Positions 1-14,096 are shown, numbered from the stretch's first letter. The stretch is 57,500 nucleotides of DNA from Chrysomallon squamiferum (GCA_012295275.1 CM022673.1:28163636-28221135); one strand, 5' to 3'. Numbers and translations are program-made. Notes: generated from the letters alone by a model not told the origin.

Positions 1-229
1 CTAGCAGTGACTATAAAGAGTTCCTGTATATAAAAAAGTTTTGTTTTGTATAAGAATTTCTATTACAAACAACTTATAGATTTTTACTGGCAACTAAACT
101 TTGCTGACAGTAAAGCATTACGAAAAAACGCGCCCATGATGATGGTGATGATAATGGTTTACAACAACAACAATAACAATAATAATAAATACTTTTCTTT
201 TTAACTTGGAATAATTATTATTATGTATT

Positions 230-277
<48 letters not shown>

Positions 278-829
278 TTAAAATATAAAATAATAATTAT
301 TGGAAAATAAAAAATGCATTTATTCTTTTTTGCAAAAACAAGCACAGATACATTTTAATTTAAGCCATTATTGGTTATGACCGAAAACAATTAAGTATTA
401 TATTCATTTATGCATTAAGTTATTTTATTATTCATTTTATAAACACCTTTTTCAATGATATATTTCACGGGTAAGTTTGCATTGCTTTATACACTCGTTT
501 TTCACGATGATAAACATTTGTTCTGTTTATAACTTTTCACTAAGAAAACATCACAGCACTTGACATTCAGTTCATTTCTGTTAGTAACACATCACTTTTA
601 ATTTAACTTTTATTACAGCTAGCTGCTTAAACAGATAAACAACATTCAATTAATCATGATCAAGGGTTGAAAAGAAATGTCTCAAACCCAGCAGAACGAA
701 ACCATACGCAAGCTATTTGCTGTCATTAAGAAGAAGAAGAAGAAGAAAAAAATCTTCTTCTCATAGACAAGGAGAAAGCCAACCTCTTTCCCCTGTTTAA
801 CTCACACATCTCGCAAACTAGTGACCTCG
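1..829. other. AT-rich DNA without a supportable gene
   Basis: Apart from the (TAA)n at 231-276 and a short GAAGAA run near 732, nothing recognisable is seen. Confidence 0.7.
231..276. repeat. (TAA)n microsatellite
   Basis: Pure TAA repeats. The isoleucine-rich minus-strand frame over it is a repeat artefact. Confidence 0.95.
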
Positions 830-1500
830 TAAACCTTTGAACAAAGACGCTCGAAGTGCGCTGTGTCGGAGCATGTAGAACAGCGCAATCTGAGGCAGTA
901 ATGAAATTAAACGATGCGCTGTCTTGTCTTGGCCGCCACGGTCAGTGTACAAAGTCCCTATCTAGCCACGTCAGACCCGAATGACAAATATTTGGTAACC
1001 GATGATTGAGTGGAAGCGATGGCGAGATTTCGGCGATATCACCGGCGCGCTGTGCTTAGCGAGAAGACGCTTTCCCACCGAGGTCCTTAATGAACCGTAT
1101 TTTGACAGAATAAACAGTTTTTTCGTCGATCCGTGCCGCTACAATCAGATCAGCAATTTCAGAAAGGGAGCTTGCCAATAGAAAAAAAAAAAAGAGCTTT
1201 TCTCCGTCCCAAAGCCCGTGATTTATTTCGCGTATTGATCAGGCGATGAGTTCCAGGAGACGTCGATTTCTCGCCACCAATCCTCCCATAATAAAAAGGC
1301 CTTGTTGAGCAGTTTGCAATCTGACGGATTCCGCCGAGCCGGGTTTTTTAAGCCGCTTGCTGTTTGGGCGCGCGTCGTTGAAAGGATTTCTCGCCATTTC
1401 TCGAATCACTTTGCTAATTTGGTTTATAAGAATTGTATCAGAAAAACGGCGAGTGATCGGAATGCACGTTCCTGGTTCGAGTCGTAGACGAGCTTAGACT
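830..1500. promoter_or_regulatory. Unique GC-richer island, candidate regulatory element
   Basis: Non-repetitive, CpG-containing DNA bounded by AT-rich sequence. The longest frame (1302-1487) does not start with ATG and matches nothing I know. It could be a conserved non-coding element or a non-coding exon. Confidence 0.3.
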
Positions 1501-1901
1501 GGGGTTTTGAGGGGGTTGGGTGTGGGGGGTTGGGTGATAATGTCGCGAAGGAAGGTGGTGCAACGTAACCCGTTGGCTCTACTGTTTCGTAATGAATTAT
1601 TCATTCACATGTTTAGACAATACCCAGAGATTGGTTTTTCTCTAAAGGTTCCTGACCGTGTCTTCTAAACATTTTTTGAAAATAATTTTTCTTTTTTTTA
1701 AGATTCAGTTAACAGTGTATTTCTTTTCTCAATAGTGTTTTTCTTCAATTTTTAGTCTTTGTTAATTTCTTTTTTTTGTTTTCGATGGATTGATGGTAAA
1801 CAGCGGGGTAAAATTTAATTACTGTCTGGTCTGTATAGTATTACTACTGATTTATATATTTACAGAATTATAAATTTTGAAAAACCGCATGATATTATTA
1901 T

Positions 1902-1952
1902 AAAAAAAAAAAAAAAAAAAAAAAATAAAAAAATAAATATAAAAAAAAAAAG

Positions 1953-2000
<48 letters not shown>
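1902..2000. repeat. Poly(A)-rich tract, about 100 bp
   Basis: Nearly continuous A broken by a few T and one G. No retroelement sequence is recognisable upstream of it. Confidence 0.95.
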
Positions 2001-2002
<2 letters not shown>

Positions 2003-3745
2003 AAAATTAATAATTGATTTTACATAAGCAATATGTTTTCTTTTAGTACACTAACCTTTAACATACTTTCGTAACAACTCTGCTATCACATTTCATTTTC
2101 ATGAAATATCGATATTTTCCTTTCAGTGTCCTCATCTAGCTTTAAACAGTAAACAACAGGAAGCTACATAAATGACAAACTTGTTAAGCACCCCTGGGGC
2201 GTTTCGGCGTATCTTCATTAATTAATATCAATAGATACATTATGAGCTGTGTAACCAGATACCACGTGTTTGTTGGACAGATAATCTTCGCAAACCTTCG
2301 TAAATGTTTTTTCCTTTGTCTTTGAAACCATATTTTAATAGGCCATCTCTGTATCAGAATTTGTGACGATACACAAGAAAAGAATTTGGCAGCAGCCACA
2401 TCGTTTTGGTGAACTTCTTTATATGAATAGTGGATGTTGTCATTCAGTCTTTCGTTTAGTTCTTTGTTTTCTAGTTTCTCTTTCAAATAAACTCAAACAG
2501 ACAGAGACATACATACAGACATACACATACTGACTCACAAAGACACACATACATTCACATGCGTTCTAGTCTGTTAACAGAATTCAAAACGTGAAAGGAA
2601 AAACACGGCTATTTTTCGATTCTCTTCATGTAATGAAATCGTTCATTATTAATGGTCAGTTGTTTAAAGCGGGCGAATCTCTTTCAGTGCAGAATATCGT
2701 GTTTTTAATATTCGTACAAATTGGCTGTTTCCTACAAAGAAAGCGAACCTTTACTGATGTACGGATTCGAAACGTATACTGTTTCCTAATTACAAGTAAC
2801 CGAAATGCAATTTACACATAAAATATAATTAGTATGTAAATCAAGAGTATATAAAATATGTACTGCTAAATGAAAAATAACACAAGTGTGTACACACATA
2901 CATTCATCAACATACATACACACCGACACTATTACGTGTGAACATAGACATAATTAAAGTCTGATAAACGAATAAAATAATTAGTTTATTTATTTATTCA
3001 GAATGAACATTTCTTTGAGTTGGTCTATTTCACAATAAGATAAATAAAACAAAAATCCGAAAAGAAATGGCAAATGTTCATAAACCAACGTTTTTAATTT
3101 TTATTACAAACCGAGGTTTCCACGCCGAATCACATTCCATGGCTGTTTTCATTATTTTAATATGTTTTTTCTTTCACGCATTGTCTTCATGTGTTCAAAA
3201 CTGTGGAAATCTAATTATGAACTATTATATTTTTCATTTAGTTTATTTCTTTTCTCCCGAATCTGATAACCTTTGTCAAGATCAAGAAAGTCATTCGGGC
3301 AGTTTCTTTCTAATTTTGAAAAATACTTCTTTATAAATCGAACTATTATTATTATTATTATTATTTTTTTTTTTCGTTCAAACCTTTAATGTTAACTAAT
3401 TATTGTGTCTTTTGAACTATTAGTTCGCTCTGCCACAAGCAAACTAACATGATTGCAAAAAGTATAAAAAGATATGAACCGAAAAAAATCGCTGTTTTTG
3501 AAGCTGTATGGTGTCACTTATTCCGGAAATGACGTTACTCACGCTCGGTATCTTCTGTAGTTTCTTCCATTGCGATGCGCAATTAAATTAAACGGCTTGT
3601 CCGAAAGAAAATGACATATGTGAAAAACATACGACAACATGAGCTATTTTAAACCGCGAAAGAGACAGAATTCTGCCAAAGCACGTCGTTTTTGCTGTTA
3701 TTAGATTTCGCGAGTTCACATCTTGTCATATTAAGGAAATACTCC

Positions 3746-3753
3746 TGACGTCA
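3746..3753. promoter_or_regulatory. Full palindromic CRE (TGACGTCA)
   Basis: Exact CREB/ATF consensus in upstream DNA, far from the gene start. Functional relevance unknown. Confidence 0.3.
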
Positions 3754-4074
3754 AGATAGAAACAAAGAACGGAAGATCAGACCATTTAATAAAATGGAGT
3801 TATAAACAAAAATGTTTATTTTTAGTGTTTCGTTTTAAACTTATTTTTTTTTGATCAGCATGGTAATGATATAGTAATGATGATGATTATGATAAGAATG
3901 GTAAAACAAGGTATACCAGTAACACATAATGAAAAGAGCTGCATTACCTTAATAATAATAATGATGTTTGTTTGGATGATATTAATAATGATGATGACGA
4001 CAATGATAATATTATAATAATGGGAATAATAAATAAAATATGAATATATTAATAAAACATGAATATATAAATTT

Positions 4075-4076
4075 AA

Positions 4077-4106
<30 letters not shown>
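4075..4106. repeat. (AAAT)n microsatellite
   Basis: Tetranucleotide AAAT repeats within AT-rich DNA. Confidence 0.9.
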
Positions 4107-4108
<2 letters not shown>

Positions 4109-5601
4109 AATATTAATGATGGTAATGACGATGATAAGTACACACGTACAAATGAATTAGTGTTAATGATAATTGAGTGTCGGTAACTTATAATCCGCTA
4201 TATGGCGGTTAATCCTTTATTTTTCAGCACGCTGATTGAAACACTTTCTGATTTGTAGCAATGACAATGACACGATCTGGGCACAATAAGTAAATGACAG
4301 CATTGTGATATTCACGTTCCTGTAAACGTCTAATTGAAAAGTCCGGAAAAGCTGGAACAGAGGAACCTTTTCAATTTTTACCGGGAAGGTATGGCCCCAA
4401 AACAAACCTCATTAGTACTGGCGCAATTAGAAATGAATAATCTAGACACCTTTTTGTCAGTCATTGGAGAAATCAGTTTGCACGAAGGATTCCTTTCCCA
4501 GAAACAGCATGTCCGTTTGTTCAATAGCTTCAGATGCCACGGTTAGTGGCATTGTGTTGAAAACGTGTTCTTTATTGGAGATCAGATGTGTGTGTGTGTG
4601 TGTGATGCTATCAAATGATGAATAGCTTTCAGTTCAGAAACAAATATGGAAGCATGATCGATGAAGATACATTTCCCCCCACATAAAAAAAAAAACCCAA
4701 AGCCAAAAAATAATATAAATTAAAAAAGCATGAGTTATGTTGAACGGATATGAATTCACTGTAAAAAGAACGAAAAAGCCTCCAGTGTGAATAAGAATAA
4801 TTTTAGAGTGCATATGTTAGAAGCATATGGGAAATAGAAATGTTATTGATAAATGGTTATGCAAAAATAAAATAAAAAACGATTTGCAGATTTTCAAAGT
4901 ACTGAAGATGGTTGAATGCGAAGCTAATAAGAATTAAAAAAAAACATTTCATTATGTATATATATATATATAAAATGAAAAATAATAAAAAATACGAAAA
5001 ATCTCTTCCTTCCACCTTGTAAGAGTAACCCACTTCCATTTTGAAATGATAGCAATACACGTTGTAAGAACAATCCGTTTCCATCTTGTAAGTGCACTCT
5101 ACGTCTGTCTTTTAGGGATAACGTCGATCTCGTAAAGGTAACCCACTGAACAGCGATAGAAGTCATCCTCTTTCATATCTATCAGTACCAAAACTTGCAT
5201 CTCTGTATTTTATTACCGAAAGAACCTTTTTGATAATAGTTTGGTTTTAAATGCTAAATCTGTCTGGTACTTAAATACTGAAATAAATTTATATTTTATT
5301 TGTTCTTTCTTTTTCTTGACACTTCTTTCGTTCTTTGCCTTTACACTGACAAATGCAAATGTTTCGTTAGGTCTCGTTAAATATTCATTTGTTTATTCTT
5401 GCACGTATTCAGTTTTACCAAATTAAACATACACGAAGAGGATGATTAATGATTATTACATTATCTGTCATTACATTCATTCGTCCATTCACACTTTTCA
5501 TCTGTTCATTCATTTGAGGTAACAAAACAAAAAAGAAACACAAACAGATTTTATATAATAAATCATCAAATTATCACTGTTTTATTCCTTATTATTATTC
5601 T

Positions 5602-6108
<507 letters not shown>

Positions 6109-6162
6109 CTTCTTCTTCTTGTTCTTGTTCTTATTATTATTACTATACTAATATCACCATTA

Positions 6163-6202
<40 letters not shown>
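6109..6202. repeat. (TTC)/(TTG)/(TTA)n tail of the TAC array
   Basis: Short TTC and TTG runs grade into (TTA)n at about 6161-6202. Confidence 0.9.
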
Positions 6203-6991
6203 GATCACAGTTTAGCGTTCAGTGCGAAATGATCATCTTCGCCATCTTCTTTATGTCAACAGAAACTTCAGACATGATTTATTAATGGCTTTCACAGACG
6301 GCGAACTCTCTCAGTGACAGTAACACAGAAATTTATTACGGCTCTGTTTGGTTTGAGTTTTGCATTAGTAAAATTCGAAAGGAAAACACAAACGACGGCG
6401 TAAAGACATGAAAGGCATTGGAAACCGCTTGTGATCATTAAGCAAATGTAAGATGTATCGATTGTGCTATATAAACTTGGCGATGTCAAAGCACTTACGA
6501 AAGATGTATTTATTATTGATGGAAAGAAATATTTGTCTAACGATATAAATAATTAAGATTTTAATCAATGTTATTTAGTATCGTGTACCTGGTATCTTAT
6601 ACAGGCGGCTGTGCAGGAAAGGTTTTGTTTGAAATGCTGTGTGAAAACAGGTGATGAGTTTCTTAAATATTCTATGGCGAGTTAGTTGGAAGTTTGAGTG
6701 TAAATAATATATTGTGCCATAGTCAAGGACAACTATATGCATGTCATCTAAGATTTTGCCAACGTTAGATTTAAAAAAATATGTTTTGTATAAAAAACTA
6801 AAACAGTAGAAACTGCTAAGTTTATTTTAAGTTGCAAGAATAAGTACCATTAGATGCCAACAGCACCATTATTAAAAGGATCAATATCCATTAATATGTC
6901 AGTGACCGGTATCTGACGTTTTCAGACAAATGGTCTTTCTAGACAATGTTAATTTTATTTACATCCGACAGTTACAGTTTTTATGAGATAC

Positions 6992-7005
6992 AATAAATAA
7001 ATGAA

Positions 7006-7044
<39 letters not shown>

Positions 7045-7230
7045 GTAAGTAAATAAACAAACAGAACAAACGAATGAATGAATGAATAAATATATAAATA
7101 AAGCAATAGTTACGACTTCAAGAGAAATGGAAGAAATAATAAATAAATAAATACAAAAATAACTAACTCGCTAATTAACTAACTAACTAGTCGAACAAGT
7201 AAATAAATAAATAAATAAATAAATAAAAAT
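6992..7230. repeat. (AAAT)n microsatellites, two blocks
   Basis: Blocks at about 6992-7056 and 7197-7228 with degenerate AAAT, GAAT and CTAA DNA between. Confidence 0.9.
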
Positions 7231-7742
7231 AAGACTAAAAGGAATAAAAACATAACAAACACCAACAATAAAAAAAAAAAATAAAAAAAAAAAAGTGAGA
7301 AAAAAATTCATAAATAAAATATCCCTAATAGTTATCATTACAGCGGCACTTAATAAAAATGTTATTTACCCACACACGAACAGCACACAGATCGTACAAG
7401 TAATAACAAACACACATACACAATAGAATTTCAAATCGTTAACGAAGTCACATCCCCAGATAATGGCCTACATCTATCTTCCGATTTTTCGTTGTTCTCT
7501 CTCGGTCATCCCAAATCAATCAAATGTTTCTTCAATAAATATTTTATTGACGCTGTAGCAATTACTGGCAGCCTTTGCCTCCCGGGGACTGCTAGCTATT
7601 GCATTTATACCTGTACAAACATAAGCAGACAATACCTACACTGGGAGCCGTTAGTGTTAGGAGACACGTCAGAAATACGACGGTTAAACAATCAACTGAC
7701 ACGTTTTGTTGAATATGATTTATGAGAGGCGTTTATAGGGGT

Positions 7743-7868
7743 AAAAAAAAAAAAAAAAAAAATCAGTTCACGTCCAGAAAATCTTCTAACACGTCTGATG
7801 TTTGGCTGTTACAGATGTTATGTTGCTGTCTTTGCTAGAAATTATAAACACAGTTATACAAATAAAAT

Positions 7869-7903
<35 letters not shown>

Positions 7904-7960
7904 TAAAAAAAAAATAAAAATAATAGTAATAATATTACTAAAAAAAAAAAAAAAAATAAA
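7743..7960. repeat. Poly(A) tracts
   Basis: Poly(A) at about 7743-7762 and A-rich DNA at about 7871-7957. Confidence 0.9.
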
Positions 7961-8684
7961 ACACAAACAAAACAACAAAAACAAGCAGCAGTAGTAACAA
8001 CAACAACAACAAAAAATAAATTAACAAAAAGTCAGTGGTACTTGTGAATATGCAGAATAATTTCATTTCATTGGACTTGTGCAACTGTCTGTCTGTCTGT
8101 CCGACTGTCTCACAGTGTGTGTTTATTCCGTGTCTCTCGTGAGTGTGTCAATGTTAGTGAAGTATTCAGAAGTGTGCTTAAAACTGCGATTTCATGTTAC
8201 AAAATTTTCAATTTTTATAAAATTAACGTAAAATAATGCAAAATAAGGTTACGCGCGCGCGCACACACACAAACACACACACAGACACTTTCAGAAATGT
8301 ATATTTAGAGTGTGTAACAACTAGACAAATCTTCCAAATCTAAAGTTTTTGTTTTGTTTGTTTGATTTTGTTATTTGACATCAGGAATATTACGGTTACC
8401 CAGTATGTAGAAAATAATTAATATCCTTGTTGTCGTTGCAGTTGTACATCTTCATCATCATCTTTATTATTGTTGTTGTTGTTGTTGTTGGAGGGATGGT
8501 GGAGGTGGTGATATTCTTTTCATAATCATCATCATCATCATTGTCACTGTCATCTACATTGGTGACTATTATCATTTCTTTTTAGTATAGCCTATTAATT
8601 ACAATTATCATTATGATTATTATTTAACATTAAAACAAAAATCAGTGCGCAAATAGTGATAAAAGGAGACAATATATGTACATA

Positions 8685-8720
8685 TATTTAAAATTGATAT
8701 ATATATATATATCAATTTTA

Positions 8721-8724
<4 letters not shown>
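8685..8724. repeat. 40-bp perfect AT-rich palindrome
   Basis: Arms TATTTAAAATTGAT and ATCAATTTTAAATA flank a self-complementary (AT)6 core. All 20 base pairs match. It abuts a (TAA)n array on its right. It could extrude as a cruciform. Confidence 0.95.

Positions 8725-8776
<52 letters not shown>
8725..8776. repeat. (TAA)n microsatellite next to the palindrome
   Basis: Pure AAT repeats starting at the right edge of the palindrome. Confidence 0.95.
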
Positions 8777-8779
<3 letters not shown>

Positions 8780-10563
8780 TTAAAGTAATACAAAATAATA
8801 AATTGTTAGTATCGTCTTTGAACCTGTATATTTAAAAAAATGTGTTTGTTTCTTTAACATTCTATAATTTACTGTTGAAACAAAAACGACGACAACAACA
8901 TCATTACCAGCAACAACGTCAACATACTGCTAACTGCTGTGCTTGCTGCATTCTTTATCTATCACATTCCATCAGACTCCAAACAGAGCACTAAACTTTC
9001 TTACCAAGCAGCTGACTTTTAGCGGTGAGCTTTTACAAAAAAAAAAAAAAAAGGGGCAAGAAATTAGTTCAAGAAAATTAATTTGTCTGCAGAGAATCTT
9101 CTGCCGTTAACTGATTTTCTTCCCATTAGCCATTTGCGGAATGTGCAATCAATTATTCAAGATTGTTTCCATCTGTAATATGATTATACTTTTTTTTCTA
9201 CGACATTTTCCTAATTCTGTTACGATCGGTTCAGATTGTAGCTACTTTGATTTGGCGCGGAATTTGTCAAATTGCATTAGACGCACAAGCGGTATTTGGT
9301 TTAGCTTGTGAGGCGAAGACAACAGGAGTTCACACTTACCAATTCCCGAGACACATTTAAAAAAAAAAAAAAAAAAAATTCTTTGATGGCCTACTTGTAA
9401 CAACCTTTTACTTCACCTTCTATTATCTTTTTCTGTCTGTCTCCATGTTGTTTTCATTTATCCTATTCTTAACGGTGTCGATGTTTTGGTATTCAGCATG
9501 GTTATCGTAGCCATTGCAGTCGGTTAAATAATAATGTTCTGTGCATCGTCGTGTTATTGCTATGATCATGATCATTATCGTGATCTTACAGTCGTCTTTG
9601 TCTTAAATGCGTCTCTGTGAGTTCTATTCATAGCTCTGTAATTTTAAAATTTCAAATTACCAATACTGCAAAATGAAATTCTAACACATGCACCCTTTCA
9701 TTTTCGCTCGCTCAAACAAACAAAAAAAAAAAGGTCTAAAGATAAAAGCCATCTCAGAAATAAGAAATTTTCAAGGTATCATAAAGGAATTTGATTCCTG
9801 CGTCTGTACATTGTTTAGTAAGCAATCGTTTGAAACGTGTTTATTAAATTTGTGCTTCTTGTCGTCTCTGTCCGATTTCTAACTATCCAGGTAAAGAGAG
9901 GACCAAGTCTTGGGCTGTGATAACTACCTTGTCAAATACGATAGCGTTTTACCGTTTCCGCATCGAGAACATTCAGAAACAGCAATGAACTAGGTGACTG
10001 TTTTATAATATAGTCTATATCCACATCAACTTATGACTACTGTCCTGTATTTGGATGAGAGTCTTATGAGTACATTTATACCATCATGATAACATTTTTG
10101 TTATTGTTATTATTACTACTTATATTACGACATCGTGTTCTTCATTTCTTACTTATAAGTTAACTGTTACAGGAGAAATCTCGAATGATGGAAACCAAAT
10201 TAAAGATTTCCAACAATTTACTAAATGAAACTTTTTAAAAACATACCAAAAAAGCAAAAAAGTTATATATTTTGTGTTAATTCCAACATAAAAAAAATAA
10301 AAAAAAATAAAAAACTACTGTTAATGAATCGGTGACTAAAACAATGCGAACTCACATGGCTGGCCGAAAAGGGTGCATGCAGTTTTGTCATTTTTTGTTC
10401 TAAACTTTTCTTTAAATTAATTTTAAATTAATTTTTAATTTCCATTTAAGCAAACAGCGAACTATACGATACGTTGCTAAATATATTCATTCTACGTTTA
10501 TTTAACAATTCATATGAACATTATGTACACACGCGTGCATTCATATATGTATGCATGTAATAT
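8777..10563. other. Intergenic DNA, no gene seen
   Basis: Mostly unique AT-rich DNA with poly(A) runs at about 9047-9053 and 9360-9378. The frame at 9688-9882 has no recognisable product. Confidence 0.65.
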
Positions 10564-10688
10564 ACGAAGGTATGTATGTATGTATGTGTGTATCCATCTG
10601 TCTATCTATCTGACTGTCTCTCTGTCTATCTCTCTACTTATCTATCAGTCTCTATCTATATGTATGTCTCCCTATCAGTCTCTATCAG

Positions 10689-10761
<73 letters not shown>

Positions 10762-10795
10762 CTGTCTAACTGTCTCTATCTCTATATCTGTCTAA
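10564..10795. repeat. (GTAT)n and (TATC)n compound microsatellite
   Basis: GTAT repeats at about 10568-10588, then degenerate TCTA/TGTC, then pure TATC at about 10690-10762. Open frames here are tyrosine/leucine/serine-rich repeat translations. Confidence 0.95.
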
Positions 10796-10923
10796 AAGCA
10801 CTGGAACAGACCACTGTTTGGAGGCTTTTAGTGAAAGAATTTGAAAATAATCGAAGTATCCTGGTATTTGCGCTGTCTGACCAGCCTGTTCGCAGTTTGA
10901 TCTGAAAACGCCAGACCCAGGCA

Positions 10924-10931
10924 TGACGTCA
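10924..10931. promoter_or_regulatory. Full palindromic CRE (TGACGTCA)
   Basis: Exact CREB/ATF consensus in a unique segment about 11 kb upstream of the start codon. Confidence 0.3.
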
Positions 10932-11639
10932 TACGAAGGTTGCTGGTTTTGTTTTTTCGATTAAGCTTCGCGGAATGGCATCTGTCAGGTGTTATTTGAT
11001 ATGTCTCTTTGTAGGGCACGGACTGAATCAGAAATAAAAGTTTTTTTTCGTAAAGCCAGTTGTAAACCATTGATCGGTTTGGAAATAAAACCAGAAATTC
11101 CCCGGCGTACTCTATTTCAACGGCTTTTCGCTTTTATTGATAAAAAAAAAATACAGCTCTTCTAAAATGATTAAACATTCTTTTTTTTTTTTTTTTTTTT
11201 TCAAAAAAAGGTCAGAAGCAATAATTTCTCGGGCCTTGCCTTAAATATTCGTTCCAAAAAACATATACATAAACAAAACAGAAATCTATTATAATAATTT
11301 TTAAAAATCTATTACTTTAAATTAAATTATTCATATTAAATATTTCTGTTAAAACTGTAACTGATTAAACCTACTGTTTAGTTAATGTAAGAAATGATTG
11401 TGTCACTTAGATATATATTTTGTCGTTAATTGGATCGTTGAATTAAACTAAAAGCAAATATCATGAATTTCTTAAATGAAGATTTATAAATGGTTATATT
11501 TTTTGGTTTTAACAGTAAATTATAGAATGTTAAACAATCTAAAAAATTTAAATGAAAGTAATTCAACTTCTGTCGACAACAGAGGATATTTCGTTACCTT
11601 GAAAACTGAATGTTAAGTTCTTCTAGTAACATTTAACAC

Positions 11640-11641
11640 AA

Positions 11642-11664
<23 letters not shown>
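11640..11664. repeat. Poly(A) tract
   Basis: Pure A run. A poly(T) run lies at about 11181-11201. Confidence 0.95.
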
Positions 11665-11673
<9 letters not shown>

Positions 11674-12448
11674 TTTTTGGTGAAACTCTGTAGAAATATC
11701 AGAAATTTAGCCTGAAATTTAAAAAAAAAAATAAATAAATAAAAAGAATTCTTATATATACAGAGTTGTATCTCAAGAATTTGTTTTTAATGTTATTGTT
11801 ATATTTTCATATTGTTATTATTATTGATGTATTTCTTCTGTTATTAAATTATTGTTCTTTTGTTTTTATTGTAGCTCTTGTCACTATTATTTCTTCATTT
11901 TTTTTCCTCATGCTTTTGTTTATTTTTTATTTTTTAAATTTATTATTATTTTTATATTTTTTATTTTTTGTTGTTGTATTTTTTTTAAAAAGTCGAAGTG
12001 AAAAAAAGCTTCGTTTTATTTTACACAGATTGACAGCAGAACGGAAATTAATCCTGAGCGAATCCCTGTTTGACATATGAAAGGAAACAGGAAGTCCGCC
12101 CAGACCGAGGCTACACGTCAATATATCAGAGAAGCAGGTGTAATGTGGCTCACACGTGACACCCTTGTTTGTTGGTTCATGAGTACACGCATTTTCCATT
12201 ACTTCAGTCCTGTTAAAGCGACGGGTTTCGCTACACATGAATAACACAGAAACATTTAGTTGTCGAAAATAGAACGATTCAATACACTCATGTGCTATTT
12301 CTGTTAATATTGTGTTACGTTTTCCGAGAATAGGGGATAAAAACAGTAATAACAACAGTATTAATACTGTAGTTATTTTTAGTATTATTCCTACTTTTAG
12401 TATTATTCCTACTACTGCGATTAGTTTTCCTACTACTGCGATTAGTTT

Positions 12449-12516
12449 TACTACTACTACTACTACAACTACTACTACTACTACTACTACTACGACAACA
12501 ACTACTACTACTACTG
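12449..12516. repeat. (TAC)n microsatellite
   Basis: TAC/ACT repeats with CAA interruptions. The threonine-rich open frame is an artefact. Confidence 0.93.
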
Positions 12517-12650
12517 CTTCTGCTACGACTACTGTTATTATTACTTCTTCTGTTGCTAACTACAATTTACTTGTATGTCTATGTTGGTGTGTACATGCAT
12601 TTGTTTGTAAGTATGTATTTATATATGCATGCACACACACATACACACAA

Positions 12651-12654
<4 letters not shown>

Positions 12655-12693
<39 letters not shown>
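12655..12693. repeat. (TA)n flanked by CA-rich repeats
   Basis: Pure TA core between ACAC-containing flanks at about 12628-12654 and 12694-12720. Confidence 0.93.
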
Positions 12694-12697
<4 letters not shown>

Positions 12698-13345
12698 AAC
12701 ATACCTACATACACACACATTATTAAATATACACTTTTTACATTGGGAGCAAATATATAATTTGTCACTGCATAGACATCTCTCTCTGTATATTTGGTGT
12801 TCCTGAACGTAATAAAAAGAAAGCACAGATTTGAGCTTGGTGACGTAATATATTCAATCCTCTGACTAGCAAGAGTCGAGTCCTGCGAATGACGACTCGG
12901 ATTCCTGGAGTGGCATCGTGTTGTCGTCAACAGCGTTTCACTTTAACAAAGTAGAAATCGATTCCATAAACCCGGCCAATAATCCACAACTCTTAATTAA
13001 TTAGAGGAATTACAGATATCATCAGAATTTGTTTGTGTAAAGACTTAGACAGCAGGGGATGCAGGATATGATCAATTCCGCAGCATTGGTCAATCGGAAG
13101 TAAAATTGGTAGAGACATACTGGAAAAATGTATCAGAAGGAAATTACTCGACGTATAATGTGTGTTATTTAGAATATAAGTTTGCTTAAGTAAACACAGT
13201 ATCCAAGCGGCAGTAATTAATACACAGCAGGAAGATTTTTCTGAAATGTATATGTGTAAATAAAAGTAAACATACTGTGAATGTTGCGAAAGTCATTTCT
13301 CAGTAGGTGCCTGTCTGTCTCTCTTTCTAGTTTTCTGTCAGTGCT
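12694..13345. other. Intergenic DNA, no gene seen
   Basis: Unique DNA between two microsatellites. No coding or RNA signature recognised. Confidence 0.65.
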
Positions 13346-13415
13346 TGTATGTATGTATGTATGTATGTATGTATGTATGTATGTATGTATGTATGTATGT
13401 ATGTATGTATGTATG
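13346..13415. repeat. (GTAT)n microsatellite
   Basis: About 17 uninterrupted GTAT copies. Confidence 0.96.
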
Positions 13416-13532
13416 TCTATTAAAAGTTTGATAAAAGTAAATAATTTATTATGCACACAAACTTGACAACCATTCCAAAACTGTCATGTCGGTATAAAAA
13501 TATTTTTATTTTCTTCTTCGTTTTTTCCCCAT

Positions 13533-13625
13533 TCTTTCTTCTTCTTCTTCTTCTTAATATTTTTATGTTTTATTTGCTGTTATTGTTGTTGTTGTTGTTG
13601 TTGTTATTATTATTATTATTATTAA

Positions 13626-13677
<52 letters not shown>
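13533..13677. repeat. (TTC)/(TTG)/(TTA)n compound microsatellite
   Basis: Successive TTC, TTG and TTA blocks. The leucine-rich frame over them is an artefact. Confidence 0.93.
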
Positions 13678-14067
13678 GACAGTCACTAAATGTTAAAGAA
13701 GTATAATTTTAGCAGATAATTTCTATAAGAACTTTCTTGGAGGATCACTGACTTTGCTCTGACCAATCTCCTTACAATTTCCATAGATTATTAAGATGAA
13801 AGTTGCTGTCATCAAAAGATTTACTCCTGTTTAAGTTCTCATCAGTTAATCGCTGCTAATTTTGTTAGATTTTTAAATGGACGTTTTACTTGCTATGCTT
13901 GGTAGAAATCCCTAGTGAAAAAATTGTCAAACATACAACGAACAAAACAAAATACTATTGTTATTAAAAATATTGTACGTTTAAAACAGAATCATTAACA
14001 GAACCATAAATATTTATCATTATAACAGTAATTTGAATCCGTATTAATTAAACAAAACAAGAAATAA

Positions 14068-14096
14068 CAACAACAACAACAACAACAAAACAATAA

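Larger units (their letters stand above)
1501..5601. other. AT-rich intergenic DNA
   Basis: Contains poly(A), short (TTA)n at 3346-3365, (AAAT)n at 4075, a (TG)n at about 4587-4604 and a full CRE at 3746. Short open frames show no family signature. Confidence 0.7.
6203..8684. other. AT-rich intergenic DNA
   Basis: AAAT blocks, poly(A), a short alternating CG/CA stretch at about 8252-8283, and (TTG)n at about 8472-8490. No gene seen. Confidence 0.7.
10796..12448. other. Intergenic DNA with short unique segments
   Basis: Unique DNA at 10800-11130 (with a CRE at 10924) and 11990-12340. The minus-strand frame of 142 codons at 11927-12355 has no recognisable domain and its C-terminal third is low-complexity. 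Confidence 0.6.

Noticed and set aside
1405-1490. tRNA-like B box (GGTTCGAGTC)
   Set aside because: No matching A box, acceptor stem or cloverleaf could be found at the right spacing.
1902-2000. Poly(A) tail of a retroposed element
   Set aside because: No upstream retroelement or processed-gene sequence and no visible target-site duplication. Similar A runs are everywhere in the window.
11927-12355. 142-codon minus-strand frame
   Set aside because: No recognisable domain, no splice context, and a low-complexity lysine/asparagine C-terminus over T-rich DNA.
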